Shown here: one piece after another, positions 7,527 through 17,234 of the stretch
How positions within the stretch are numbered: the stretch's first letter is position 1
Layout: each line of letters starts with the position of its first letter
Source: Trichodesmium sp. MAG_R02
GTDB taxonomy: Bacteria; Cyanobacteriota; Cyanobacteriia; Cyanobacteriales; Microcoleaceae
DNA length: 48,482 nucleotides
Direction of reading: 5' to 3'
NCBI GenBank assembly: GCA_023356605.1
Contig: JAKQYE010000010.1
Coordinates: forward strand, 1,215-49,696
The notes under the pieces: generated by a model
Told to the model about the DNA's origin: nothing
Databases searched by the model: none
Seen by the model: only the letters and a program-made list of their open reading frames with translations
Position numbers and translations under genes: made by a program

Positions 7527-10500
7527 AAAAACATCATTAAAAGTGAACTCCCAAGAAATAGCTGCTAAGTTAAATGAGCGAGCAGAATTATACTTAAAGG
7601 AAAAAGAATTAGAATTAGCCAAAACCACCTGTGAGGAAGCCTTAAAACATCAACCAGACTATGGGGTAGCCTGCAAAACTTTAGGGAATATTTTTTCTGC
7701 TCAAGATCAACTAGAAACCGCTTGTTATTGGTATACAAAAGCCATAGAATATCAGCCAAATTTGGCGGAAGCTTATGCTAATTTAGGCACATTATCTCTG
7801 ATAAAAGAACAGTGGCAAAAAGCAATAAGCTATTATCAAAAAGCCATAAAAATTAAACCAAAATTTCCCGGATTTTATCGAAACTTAGCCAGATTTTATA
7901 AAAAAATTGGTAACTACGCTGAATCGATCAAATTTTCTCGAAAAGCTGATTATTTAGAACCTGTTAATCAAAAAATAAATCAAAAAAATCAAGTTATAAA
8001 ATCAACTTTATACTACAAAAATTTAGGTAAAATATTGCAATCTCGAGGGGAAGTAGAAGCAGCTTGGCAGTCTTATAAAAAAGGTGTTGAGCTACAACCA
8101 AATGACCCAGAAATATATCTGAATATCGGTGGTTTATATGCTCAACAGCAACAATGGAAAGAAGCAATTAAATGCTATCAAAAATCCCTGGCCATCAACC
8201 CAAATTATACTGATGCTTACCGTAAACTAGCTAGAGCTTGGACAGAAATTGGTCAGACAACAAAAGCTGATAAATGTTGGTATCGAGCCTACAGTTTAGA
8301 ACCAGAAAAAGCTACAGCAGAAGAACATTTAATATTAGGAAATAGTCTGCTGCAAGAAAAGGTAATTGCTCAAGCAATATCCTGCTATTGTCGGGCCATG
8401 GAATTAAATCCTAATTTATTAGGAGCTTATGAAAGTCTAGGGGAAGCATTAAAACTGCAAGGAATAAATAAAACTACCACACAAGTATTTCCTAATCATT
8501 GGCAAAATGCTGGAAATTCTCGGAATTTACTAACAGCAGAAAATCCTCAAAATAGTCAGGAAAAAATTCAAAAGTTTCGGGGTGAAAATACAATTGATAT
8601 TATTCAGAAACCGAAAGATTGTGAAAGAGTTGTTAGTAGGCAAATTAATAGGGTGACGTCAACATTTAATTTGAAAAATGACTTATCGGACTCGGACGAT
8701 TATCTAGAATCATCTTTATCTATATTAGAAAATAATCAGGTTAAAGGGGTGGCCAAATCGAGAGAAATTACCCCAACTGTAACTCCAAATAAACCTCTAA
8801 TTATCGAACCAAATGTTACTAATATTTCTGGAATTTTAGAGGGAGAAACAACCCTGATAAATACTCAAGCAAAAACTAACAATAATCAGATTATTCACTC
8901 TATTCCTCAAATCAATCATAGAAGACCAATAAATTTAAAATCCGTTTTGAAATCTATGACATATACTAATGGTCAAGGAAATATTCCTAACATTTATATT
9001 CAGGAAGCTCAAAAATATTATGACCAGGGACTGTATGAAAAAGCAATTTCTGAATGTCAGCAAGCTATTTCTCTTGAAATAGATGCAGTAGTAGCTTACA
9101 TAATTCTCGGAAAATCTATGGAAAAAGTAGGGCAGATAAAACAGGCAGAGAGCAACTACCAAACAGCTCTTAAAATACAGCCAAATAATGCCTCAATTTA
9201 TAGACTATTAGGTAATTTATATGTTGAATATCAATCTGGGAGTTTAGCAATTTATTGTTATCAAAAAGCGGTAGAAATTGAACCAAAGGTGGCTGATAAT
9301 TATCGTCAATTAGCTCTAGTTTGGGCGGAGTTAGGTGAAGCTAAAGCAGCTATAGATTGTTGGTCCCAAGCTGACTCTCTAGAATCCAAAGAAGTCACAG
9401 CTAATGACCATTTTAATTTAGGAAATAAATTGTATGAGAAAGGGAGAATTACTCAGGCAGTATTTTGTTATCAGAACTCTATAGAATTAAATCCGAATTT
9501 GGGTTCTGTTTACTATAATCTTAGTGTAGCCTTAAGGTGTCTCGGCAGATTAGATGAAGCAGTTACTTATCACCATAAGGCCAGGGAAATCTGGGCAGAT
9601 AAGAATCAAAATCAGGACAATCTAAAGGCTGATATAAATTCTTCTATCTCCGCTAACTTAGAAGTTAAATACCAGAATGGTCATCAACTAAATGCAGCAG
9701 AAATTAAACGGGAAATCTGGGTAGAGAAAAATCAAAATCAGAACAATTTAAAGGTTGATACAAATTCTTATATTTCACCTCAAAACCAGAACGGTCATCA
9801 ACCAACTGCAGGAGAAATAAAACGGGAAATCTGGGTAGAGAAAAATCAAAATCAGAACAATTTAAAGGTTGATACAAATTCTCATATCTCAGCTCAACAA
9901 CAGAATGGTCATCAACCAAGCCCAGTAGAAATAAAAGGGGAAAGTAGTCAACCACGGCAGTTAAATCAGATAGTTCTAAATCATAGAAATTACTCTCAAA
10001 AAGCACAAATTCAAGAAATATTAAAACAAGCCAATACTTATTATTTAGAAGGATTGTTCTCCGAAGCGATCGCTACCTGTGAAAGAGCAATTAAAGTTCA
10101 AGAAAACCCAGAAGCTTATCAGATAATGGGAAAAGCAAATCATAAGAAAAATCAAGTAGATAATGCTATTAATTGTTATCATCAAGCACTGAAACTAAAT
10201 CCTAAGGATTCAGGTACTAATTATGAGATGGGAAATATATTAGCTCTTTTACCAGGAAAATTAGAAGAGGCTATTACTTATTACCATAAAGCTCTTGAAA
10301 TTGAGCCATACTTGACAGAGGCTTACTACTCTTTAGCTAATATTTTAGTCAACCAAGACCAGTTAGAAAAAGTAGTAATTCTCTATGAAAAATTAATTGA
10401 AATTCAACCAAATCTCTGGGAACCTCATCATAACTTAGGGGATATTTTAATCAAACAAGAAAAATTTTCGGAGGCCATTTCGGCTTATGGTCATGCCATA

Positions 10501-13500
10501 AAATTAAATCCCAACTCTTCTGTATCTTATTTTAAATTGGCTGAAATCTTAGCCAAGGTAGGGGAACTTTCCGAAGCAATAAATGCTTACCACAAGGTAA
10601 TTGTAATCGACCCAGATTTTGTTGATGCTTATCACTATTTGGGTGATACTTTAAGAAACAAGGGGGAGAAAGAAGAGGCTATAAAGGTTTATAGAAAGGC
10701 TGTTGAAATTCAGCCTCAATTATGGGAAGTGCATCATAAATTAGGTAGTTTATTCCAGGAAACAGAGGAGTTAGAAGCAGCTGCTAGTGCCTATCGGAAA
10801 TCTATAGAATTAAATTCAGATTTTTGTTGGTCTTATAATAGTTTGGGGGATGTTTTAGTTAAGTTAGAGAAGTGGTCACAGGCGGCTAGTGCTTATAGTC
10901 GGGCTATTGAGTTAAATCCTGATTTTTGTTGGTCTTATAATAATTTGGGGGATGTTTTAGTTAAGTTAGAGAAGTGGTCGGAGGCGGCTGGTGCTTATGG
11001 TCGGGCTATTGAGTTGAATCTGGATTTTCCTTGGAATCATTATAAGTTGGGAGATTTGTTGGTGAAGTTGGAAGATTGGGAAGGGGCTATTATTGCTTAT
11101 AGTCAGGCAAAAGAACTAAACTTAGAACTGCCGAAAGTTCAACAAAAGTTAGATAATGCTCTACATCAAAAAGTCAAATCTGGTTTGCAGTCTGTCCTGA
11201 ATTATTATCTTAGAGCTATTGAACAAGAACCAAATAATGTAGAAAACTATTTCAAGGCAATTGAGATAGAAGCAAATAATCCTGAATTGTATTTTGGGTT
11301 GGGAAATGCTTGGCTAGAAAAAAAGGAATTTGACCAAGCAATTACTAGTTACGAAAAAGCAATTGACATTAATCCTAACTTGGGAAAAGTTTACCAAAAC
11401 TTAACTACAGTTTTTCAGGAAAAAGGAAGGGAAAGGGAAGCTAGGGAGTCATGGTTTAAAGCTTTGAGTTTAGAGGCAAGTTTGGCAACGGCAGAACAAC
11501 ATTTTAATTTAGGAAGTGAGTTTTTACAAGAAGATCGGCACAAGGAAGCCGTAACTTGTTATCGCCGAGCGATCGCCTTAAATCCCAGTTTTTTAGAAGC
11601 TTACTTACTTTTGGGTCAAGTTTTCAGGGATGGCGAAAAATGGTCAGCAGCCATTTCTGTTTATCGACAGGGACTTAAGCAAATTCCAGGAAATCAAGAA
11701 CTGCAAACAGCTCTTAAAGAAACTTATAGCAAACAAAACCAGCAGGAACAAATAGAGGAAAATCCCAATGAACTTTCCCAGGATATCCAAAGAGATTTGG
11801 TTCACCTGGCACACGGAAATGAATTAGAGAGGGTGAAGAATACTTCAATTGCTGCTATTACCATGGTATCTAAAAATTATTTGCCTCAAGCACGGACTTT
11901 ATGCGAAACTTTCCTTGAGCATCACCCCCAAGCTCGTTTCTTTGTGTTGCTAGTCGATCAGGTAGATGGTTATTTTGAGCCAGATCAGGAACAGTTTCAA
12001 TTATTAACAATGGAAGAGGTTCCTCTGCCTTCCGCCGATACTTTTCCTTATCATTATACAATTCTTGAACTCAATACGGCTGTTAAACCTTTCGTTCTTA
12101 AATATTTGTTGGAGAAATACGACGATATAGAAAATTTGGTTTACATTGATCCTGATATTCAGATATTTCGTCCCCTAGATGAAGTTTGGAATGCTTTAAG
12201 AGCTAACACGACAGTTTTAATACCTCATATGCGAAAGCCATTTCGAGACAATCATTCTCCTTCAGAAGTGCAAATCTTACAAAGTGGAACTTATAATCTA
12301 GGTTTTATCGGCCTCAAACAAAATCAAAATTCTCTTGAGTTACTTGATTGGTGGATGGAAAAATTACATTTGGATTGTGTGGTTGATATTCCTAATGGTC
12401 TTTTTGTAGATCAAAAATGGATGGATTTGATTCCCGGGTATTTTCCAGATACGTATATTCTCCACGATCCCTCTTACAATGTAGCATATTGGAATTTACA
12501 CGATCGCACTATTGAAAAGATAGATGATGAATATTTAGTTGATGGCAGACCTTTAGCTTTTTTTCACTTTAGCGGTTACTCTCCCAAAAATAGAAATAAG
12601 TTATCTAAGCATCAAACAAGACATAATTTATACGATCTACCTACGGTTAAAGAACTTTGTGACGGGTATGCAAATAAAATGTTGAAGTGGGGTTATTCAA
12701 AAGCTAAAAATTTTCCTTATGCCTATGAAAAACTACCTAATGGTATTAAGGCTTGCGATCTAATTAATTATACTCTCAGGCAACTAATTATCAAAAGTAT
12801 ACCCTTTCCTAGTCCTAAATTTGAAGCAGATGAGTTTTGTAAATTTTTGATGACTCCATCTCCATATTTATCAGGACAAAACACTCCCCCAATCATAACA
12901 TCTTTCTTAAAATTTAGACCCGATGTAGCGGCTTTTTTTCCTAATACTTCTAATAATTTTTTGGATGAAGGATTTATTAATTGGCTAGAAGAAAGGGGAG
13001 CTGCAGAACATAATATTGATAAATTATGTCAGAACTTTAAACAATATTGGGTTCAAACAAACATTGTTGAAGATGTACAGACAATTCTCCGTAGAAGAAC
13101 AGATGTAGTTACAGCATATCCAAATTTTGTTAGTGACCCTCAAAGTTATGATCGCTTTTGTGCTTGGTTAAAGAATTCTGGCCCTAGAGAAGAGAATTTA
13201 AAAACAGAAGAAATAGAAAAGTTTAAAAAAGCTCGTGGTGGGTATTTAAAAATTCTTAATCTTTACTTTTTACGCCCTGACTTACAAAGTGCATTTTGTA
13301 ATATTCATCTTCCTGAAGTACGTGAGAAATTCCTGGAATGGCTAAAGTCTAATTTAACTTCTTTGCCAAATATAGATATTGATGAATGTTTGTGGTTTGA
13401 TTTAGTCTGCGAATTTCAAAAAAAAGATATAACAGTCATTAATTTATTGTACAATTCTTATCTAAGACAATTAACTGGTAGTACTGCCAGTTTATTTGAA

Positions 13501-14904
13501 ATAGACAAAATCATCAAAAGTTTAGAGTTGGCAAAAAATCAGAAGGAGAAGAATGCAATTATAGAATTTTTAGCCTCAGAAAAAGCCCCTACTCCCTTAT
13601 CTCAGCTGGAGGCTTTCTACAGGAGTCAAGGATTGTTAAAACATTTATTTCCAGATGCTTTTGAATCGAAAGAAAATCTTCAGGAACTACATGATTACCT
13701 CAAGGAAAACCCCAATATTCATAACCTTCCATCCCAAAGTAAAGCAGTTATAAAATGGATAGATAAACTAGAAGCAGAAATTCAAACCTATGGGGACGAT
13801 TTTGTTGTTAATGTAGCAGGAAATTTCGATGCCACTACAGGTATGGGACAATCTGCTAGGTCTATGGAGCAAACCCTCAGGGCAGTTGAAGTTAATTATT
13901 CAAAAATAATAGTTCCTAATACTTACATTGATAAAGATACTTTTTTTGATAAAGAAAATAAACTTTTATTGATGGGTTGGCCTTTACCAGGTAAGGGAGC
14001 TAACATAACAGTAGTAAATGCTGATAGCGTGGGGCTAGTTCACAAAATTCTACCAGATTTCTATTGGCAAGGTAGAAAAAATATTGGTTATTGGGTTTGG
14101 GAAACAGAAGAGTTACCTACCTCTCAAGCAAGGGCAGCTAAGGGATTTGATGAAATATGGACACCTAGTGAATATTCAGCAGCAGCTATTCGCAAAAAGG
14201 TAGATAAACCTGTTAGAGTAGTTCCTCATGTTATAGATTTTGAAGAACTAGATTCTATAACTTCTGATCGTAGTGAGTTTAACTTGACCACAGATCAAGT
14301 ATTATTTGGCTTTTTCTTTGACCAGAAAAGTAGTCTGGAGAGAAAAAACCCGCGAGGACTGATTCGAGCTTTTAAAAAAGCTTTTAAGAGTTCTGAGGGT
14401 GTGGCATTACTTTTAAAGGTAAGTTCTTCAGTCCCCGGTAATTATGATTATGAAATGCTAAAATTAGAGTCAGATGGTTTGAATGTTATCTGGATAGAGG
14501 AAACTTACAATCGAGCTAAGACTCTCAGACTAATGAACTGTTTAGATGTTTATGTTTCTTTGCACAGGTCCGAAGGCTTTGGATTAACTTTGGCAGAAGC
14601 GATGGCAATGGGAAAACCAGTTATTGCTACCAAATACTCAGCCAATTTAGACTTTATGGATAATTCTAATTCTTTTTTGGTGGAAGCTGAGGTTATTGAA
14701 ACTGATAGGAGTTATGGCGCTTATCCGAGAGGTACTCGGTGGGCAGAACCCAATCTGGATCAAGCAGCAGAGTTTATGAAACTTCTGCGCGATCGCTCTA
14801 TTAGGGAAAAATATGGGGATTATGCTTGTAAGAGTATTAAGGATAAACTTTCAGCAGTTGTTGTAGCATCTATTCTGAAGGAGATTTTTCATGATTTATC
14901 TTAA
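7510..14904 (+). CDS. Giant TPR protein with two glycosyltransferase domains
   Basis: This is a 2464-residue protein. Residues ~1-1420 are arrays of TPR repeats, broken by low-complexity linkers at ~345-480 and ~690-820. Residues ~1437-1780 form a GT-A-type glycosyltransferase (AAITMVSKNYLPQARTL, then a DxD-type motif YIDPDIQIF near 1546-1554). Residues ~1795-2095 are helical, with four degenerate R-x-D...FP...WL repeats. Residues ~2100-2464 form a GT4 (GT-B) domain: NVAGNFDATTGMGQSAR and, near 2355, EGFGLTLAEAMAMGKPVIA. It probably adds two or more sugars to a glycan or protein, with the TPRs holding the acceptor. No signal peptide or membrane helix is evident, so it is likely cytoplasmic. 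It is followed by a methyltransferase and two sulfotransferases on the same strand. Acceptor and donor sugars are unknown. Confidence 0.85.
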   Translation: MEQVGKKTSLKVNSQEIAAKLNERAELYLKEKELELAKTTCEEALKHQPDYGVACKTLGNIFSAQDQLETACYWYTKAIEYQPNLAEAYANLGTLSLIKEQWQKAISYYQKAIKIKPKFPGFYRNLARFYKKIGNYAESIKFSRKADYLEPVNQKINQKNQVIKSTLYYKNLGKILQSRGEVEAAWQSYKKGVELQPNDPEIYLNIGGLYAQQQQWKEAIKCYQKSLAINPNYTDAYRKLARAWTEIGQTTKADKCWYRAYSLEPEKATAEEHLILGNSLLQEKVIAQAISCYCRAMELNPNLLGAYESLGEALKLQGINKTTTQVFPNHWQNAGNSRNLLTAENPQNSQEKIQKFRGENTIDIIQKPKDCERVVSRQINRVTSTFNLKNDLSDSDDYLESSLSILENNQVKGVAKSREITPTVTPNKPLIIEPNVTNISGILEGETTLINTQAKTNNNQIIHSIPQINHRRPINLKSVLKSMTYTNGQGNIPNIYIQEAQKYYDQGLYEKAISECQQAISLEIDAVVAYIILGKSMEKVGQIKQAESNYQTALKIQPNNASIYRLLGNLYVEYQSGSLAIYCYQKAVEIEPKVADNYRQLALVWAELGEAKAAIDCWSQADSLESKEVTANDHFNLGNKLYEKGRITQAVFCYQNSIELNPNLGSVYYNLSVALRCLGRLDEAVTYHHKAREIWADKNQNQDNLKADINSSISANLEVKYQNGHQLNAAEIKREIWVEKNQNQNNLKVDTNSYISPQNQNGHQPTAGEIKREIWVEKNQNQNNLKVDTNSHISAQQQNGHQPSPVEIKGESSQPRQLNQIVLNHRNYSQKAQIQEILKQANTYYLEGLFSEAIATCERAIKVQENPEAYQIMGKANHKKNQVDNAINCYHQALKLNPKDSGTNYEMGNILALLPGKLEEAITYYHKALEIEPYLTEAYYSLANILVNQDQLEKVVILYEKLIEIQPNLWEPHHNLGDILIKQEKFSEAISAYGHAIKLNPNSSVSYFKLAEILAKVGELSEAINAYHKVIVIDPDFVDAYHYLGDTLRNKGEKEEAIKVYRKAVEIQPQLWEVHHKLGSLFQETEELEAAASAYRKSIELNSDFCWSYNSLGDVLVKLEKWSQAASAYSRAIELNPDFCWSYNNLGDVLVKLEKWSEAAGAYGRAIELNLDFPWNHYKLGDLLVKLEDWEGAIIAYSQAKELNLELPKVQQKLDNALHQKVKSGLQSVLNYYLRAIEQEPNNVENYFKAIEIEANNPELYFGLGNAWLEKKEFDQAITSYEKAIDINPNLGKVYQNLTTVFQEKGREREARESWFKALSLEASLATAEQHFNLGSEFLQEDRHKEAVTCYRRAIALNPSFLEAYLLLGQVFRDGEKWSAAISVYRQGLKQIPGNQELQTALKETYSKQNQQEQIEENPNELSQDIQRDLVHLAHGNELERVKNTSIAAITMVSKNYLPQARTLCETFLEHHPQARFFVLLVDQVDGYFEPDQEQFQLLTMEEVPLPSADTFPYHYTILELNTAVKPFVLKYLLEKYDDIENLVYIDPDIQIFRPLDEVWNALRANTTVLIPHMRKPFRDNHSPSEVQILQSGTYNLGFIGLKQNQNSLELLDWWMEKLHLDCVVDIPNGLFVDQKWMDLIPGYFPDTYILHDPSYNVAYWNLHDRTIEKIDDEYLVDGRPLAFFHFSGYSPKNRNKLSKHQTRHNLYDLPTVKELCDGYANKMLKWGYSKAKNFPYAYEKLPNGIKACDLINYTLRQLIIKSIPFPSPKFEADEFCKFLMTPSPYLSGQNTPPIITSFLKFRPDVAAFFPNTSNNFLDEGFINWLEERGAAEHNIDKLCQNFKQYWVQTNIVEDVQTILRRRTDVVTAYPNFVSDPQSYDRFCAWLKNSGPREENLKTEEIEKFKKARGGYLKILNLYFLRPDLQSAFCNIHLPEVREKFLEWLKSNLTSLPNIDIDECLWFDLVCEFQKKDITVINLLYNSYLRQLTGSTASLFEIDKIIKSLELAKNQKEKNAIIEFLASEKAPTPLSQLEAFYRSQGLLKHLFPDAFESKENLQELHDYLKENPNIHNLPSQSKAVIKWIDKLEAEIQTYGDDFVVNVAGNFDATTGMGQSARSMEQTLRAVEVNYSKIIVPNTYIDKDTFFDKENKLLLMGWPLPGKGANITVVNADSVGLVHKILPDFYWQGRKNIGYWVWETEELPTSQARAAKGFDEIWTPSEYSAAAIRKKVDKPVRVVPHVIDFEELDSITSDRSEFNLTTDQVLFGFFFDQKSSLERKNPRGLIRAFKKAFKSSEGVALLLKVSSSVPGNYDYEMLKLESDGLNVIWIEETYNRAKTLRLMNCLDVYVSLHRSEGFGLTLAEAMAMGKPVIATKYSANLDFMDNSNSFLVEAEVIETDRSYGAYPRGTRWAEPNLDQAAEFMKLLRDRSIREKYGDYACKSIKDKLSAVVVASILKEIFHDLS
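9583..9950 (+). repeat. In-frame 38-residue linker repeat inside the giant gene
   Basis: Segments beginning REIWADKNQNQ, REIWVEKNQNQ and REIWVEKNQNQ start at 9583, 9709 and 9823, so the last spacing is 114 bases (38 codons). The second and third copies are nearly identical. They are rich in Asn, Gln and Lys, unlike the TPRs on either side, and look like a flexible spacer expanded by slippage. Confidence 0.85.
10809..11012 (+). repeat. Recently duplicated 102-bp TPR unit
   Basis: Two adjacent 34-codon TPRs, from 10809 and 10911, share almost every base (for example GATTTTTGTTGGTCTTATAA and GATGTTTTAGTTAAGTTAGA in both). The other TPRs in this gene are much more diverged, so this is a fresh duplication of exactly one TPR. 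Confidence 0.85.
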
Positions 14905-14948
14905 TAAAAATAGTTTTATATTAATTTAATAGGAGTATTTTGTATCTA

Positions 14949-15941
14949 ATGGAAAATAGTAATAATGGTAAATTATATGAAGATTTACCAGAGGAATTTA
15001 TTAAGTGGGCTTATCGCTTGTTTTTAGATAGGGAAGTTGAAAACCAGGATGCCATCGAAGATAAAAAAAGAAGAATAAAAAATTGTCGAGATTTAAGAGA
15101 TATCTTTTTAAACTCAGAAGAGTTTAAAGCCAAAAATCAGTGGCATAAACCTTTGCCACAACTTACTGATAAAAGTATTGTCTATGTGGAAAGTGTAGCC
15201 CCAGGACGAGAATTAGCCCTTTTGTTTAATCATATTCAAAATACTTGGTCTTATTTAGGTAAAACAGAACCTCATTGGTCTGTATTGTCCGCAGAAAACT
15301 TTAAACAAGATAATATTTCACAGACAATTAATTTATTTAACGAAACAGGTAAAAATGAAGTATCAAAATTATTTGCCTCCTTAGATAGAAATCAATTGGA
15401 TTATAAATCATTTAAGTCAGCTATTGAATATGGTTGTGGAGTTGGTAGAGTTACAAGATGGTTGGCTGAAAAGTTTGAAGTTGTTTACGGCTATGATATA
15501 TCCTCATCCCACTTGAAGGTTGCTCATCAATATATGACTGAGGTAGAAATCAAAAATGTTCAGTTAAATCAATTGGTTGCTCTTAGAGATCTCAAAAAAC
15601 TTCCTCAGGTAGATTTCATATATTCAGTAATAGTTTTGCAACATAATCCTCCTCCAATTATTACCTTTATTATTAAACAATTTATGAATTCTCTTAACTC
15701 TGGGGGTGTAGCTTTTTTTCAAGTTCCCACCTATAAACATGGATATAAATTTTCTTTGAAAGAATATTTGAATGATGTTAATAAAGAAGGAGAAAATCAT
15801 CAAATAGAAATGCATATTTTACCTCAAAAAGATATTTTTACAATTATTAGACAAATGAATGCTAAGTTAATTGAAGTTATAGAGGATAATTGGGCAGGGG
15901 AGGGATATATATCAAATACGTTTATAGTTCAAAAAAACTGA
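14949..15941 (+). CDS. SAM-dependent methyltransferase
   Basis: This 330-residue protein has an N-terminal helical segment (LPEEFIKWAYRLFLDREVE and DLRDIFLNSEEF) resembling the short DUF4214-like modules found next to carbohydrate enzymes. A Rossmann methyltransferase follows: YGCGVGRVTRWL near residues 161-172 is the SAM-binding glycine loop, VYGYDIS is the acidic strand, and VIVLQHNPPP and LNSGGVAFFQVP are later core strands. It probably methylates a sugar or glycan built by the upstream glycosyltransferase. An in-frame TTG at 14940 is possible, but TAGGAG at 14930-14935 lies too close to it; ATG 14949 has better spacing. It follows the giant gene by 44 bases on the same strand, probably as one operon. 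Confidence 0.85.
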   Translation: MENSNNGKLYEDLPEEFIKWAYRLFLDREVENQDAIEDKKRRIKNCRDLRDIFLNSEEFKAKNQWHKPLPQLTDKSIVYVESVAPGRELALLFNHIQNTWSYLGKTEPHWSVLSAENFKQDNISQTINLFNETGKNEVSKLFASLDRNQLDYKSFKSAIEYGCGVGRVTRWLAEKFEVVYGYDISSSHLKVAHQYMTEVEIKNVQLNQLVALRDLKKLPQVDFIYSVIVLQHNPPPIITFIIKQFMNSLNSGGVAFFQVPTYKHGYKFSLKEYLNDVNKEGENHQIEMHILPQKDIFTIIRQMNAKLIEVIEDNWAGEGYISNTFIVQKN

Positions 15942-16269
15942 CAGGAGCGATCGCCAATATTTAGATACTAAGTAGGTATGCATAAATCAAGGTTAAAATC
16001 AAGGTTAAAATCAAAAATATGAAAAAATACCTAAAAGGAAATCCTCAAAAGGTTTTCACTCTTGTGAAATTTTATTGCTGTTGACGATGCAAAATTTGAG
16101 GTAATCCGATAAGAAGCAAAGGTTTGGGACAAGAAGAAGACTTATGGAGATGACTGCCGTAAATGATAGCAAAAAAGATCCAATTATGAAGTTAACCTGT
16201 GGCAAAAGTCTTTCTGGTCTAAGACAAAAAAAGTAATCAAATTAAACAAAATAAGGTCAAATATTCATA
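15942..16269. other. Intergenic, one HIP1 site
   Basis: There is a GCGATCGC octamer at ~15946-15953 and two direct copies of AAGGTTAAAATCA. A 30-codon open frame starting ATGGAGATGACTGCC near 16145 is too short and unlike anything known. No IS ends or terminator were recognised. Confidence 0.5.
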
Positions 16270-17115
16270 ATGGATAGTAAAGATATAGAGCAATTTATTC
16301 TGAAGTTTGATGTGGCTGCTTTGCACAAGCAAAGAAATAAGATACTTAATAAACCTAATTTGATTGGAGTAGGAGCAGGGAGGTGTGGAACTACATCCTT
16401 ATATCAATATTTAGCAGCACATAAAGATGTTTATATGTCTCCAGTGAAGGAAATCAATTACTTTGGTATCAGAAATACTGAAAAAAATAAGTATGGAATA
16501 ACTTTTAGGGAATATCTCTATTATTTTATGGGTGCAGAAAGTCAAAAATGTATTGGGGAAATTTCTCCTATTTATCTTGGTATTCCAGAATGTGCTTCTC
16601 TGATAAATGAAAAGTTGGGAAATATTAAGATATTGATTACTATTCGAGATCCTATAGAAAGAATGATATCTCATTATAAACACCATTTAGATAAACATCA
16701 AATAAATGATCTTAATGAATACTGTGAAAAGGGTCTGAAGGTACTTAGAGACCATGAAGAAAAAAAATACCAACTTAATTGGTTTCATCCTGTTAAAAAC
16801 ATGACGCAATCTCTTTATTTTGAGGGAGTAAAGAGATATACTCAGCAATTTGGGAAGGAAAACGTTTTAATAATTACTTATGATCAACTAAAGAAGCATT
16901 CAAAAGTAGTATTAAAAGAAATTAATCAGTTTTTGGCTATTGAGGATGTCGAACAAGAGTTGTATAAAGCTAACTCTTCGCCGAAAGATAGAGATAAAGA
17001 TTTTCAATTAAATAGAGAGGTAATGAAGGAACTTTTAGAAAAGTTTAATGAGGATCTAGCCAAATTAGATGAATTAACTGGATTAAAGACAACTCATTGG
17101 TTAGAAAAATATTAA
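16270..17115 (+). CDS. PAPS-dependent sulfotransferase
   Basis: The 281 residues are a complete single-domain sulfotransferase. VGAGRCGTTSLYQYL (residues 34-48) is the 5'-phosphosulfate loop with the usual G-x-x-x-x-G-T-T/S pattern. ITIRDPIERMISHYKHH near 122-138 is the 3'-phosphate binding segment with the Arg and Ser of the family. NYFGIR and VLIITYDQLK are further typical strands. It transfers sulfate from PAPS to a hydroxyl, here probably on a glycan, given the adjacent glycosyltransferase and methyltransferase. The similar N-terminal type GLNKAGSTS at 4447 is a dead relative, not a copy of this gene. Confidence 0.9.
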   Translation: MDSKDIEQFILKFDVAALHKQRNKILNKPNLIGVGAGRCGTTSLYQYLAAHKDVYMSPVKEINYFGIRNTEKNKYGITFREYLYYFMGAESQKCIGEISPIYLGIPECASLINEKLGNIKILITIRDPIERMISHYKHHLDKHQINDLNEYCEKGLKVLRDHEEKKYQLNWFHPVKNMTQSLYFEGVKRYTQQFGKENVLIITYDQLKKHSKVVLKEINQFLAIEDVEQELYKANSSPKDRDKDFQLNREVMKELLEKFNEDLAKLDELTGLKTTHWLEKY

Positions 17116-17234
17116 AAAGTACATTTTGTTAATTTCCTATATTTTATGATTTATGTTCAAAAAAAGGGAACATTATTAATGATTTATTTCCGCAAACAAA
17201 AGGTATTATTAAATATTAGGAATAGCTAAAAAAT

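Noticed and set aside
7510-14904. Assembly artefact as explanation for the giant gene
   Set aside because: The frame stays open over 7.4 kb with coherent TPR and two glycosyltransferase domains; only the few near-identical repeats would be at risk of miscounting.
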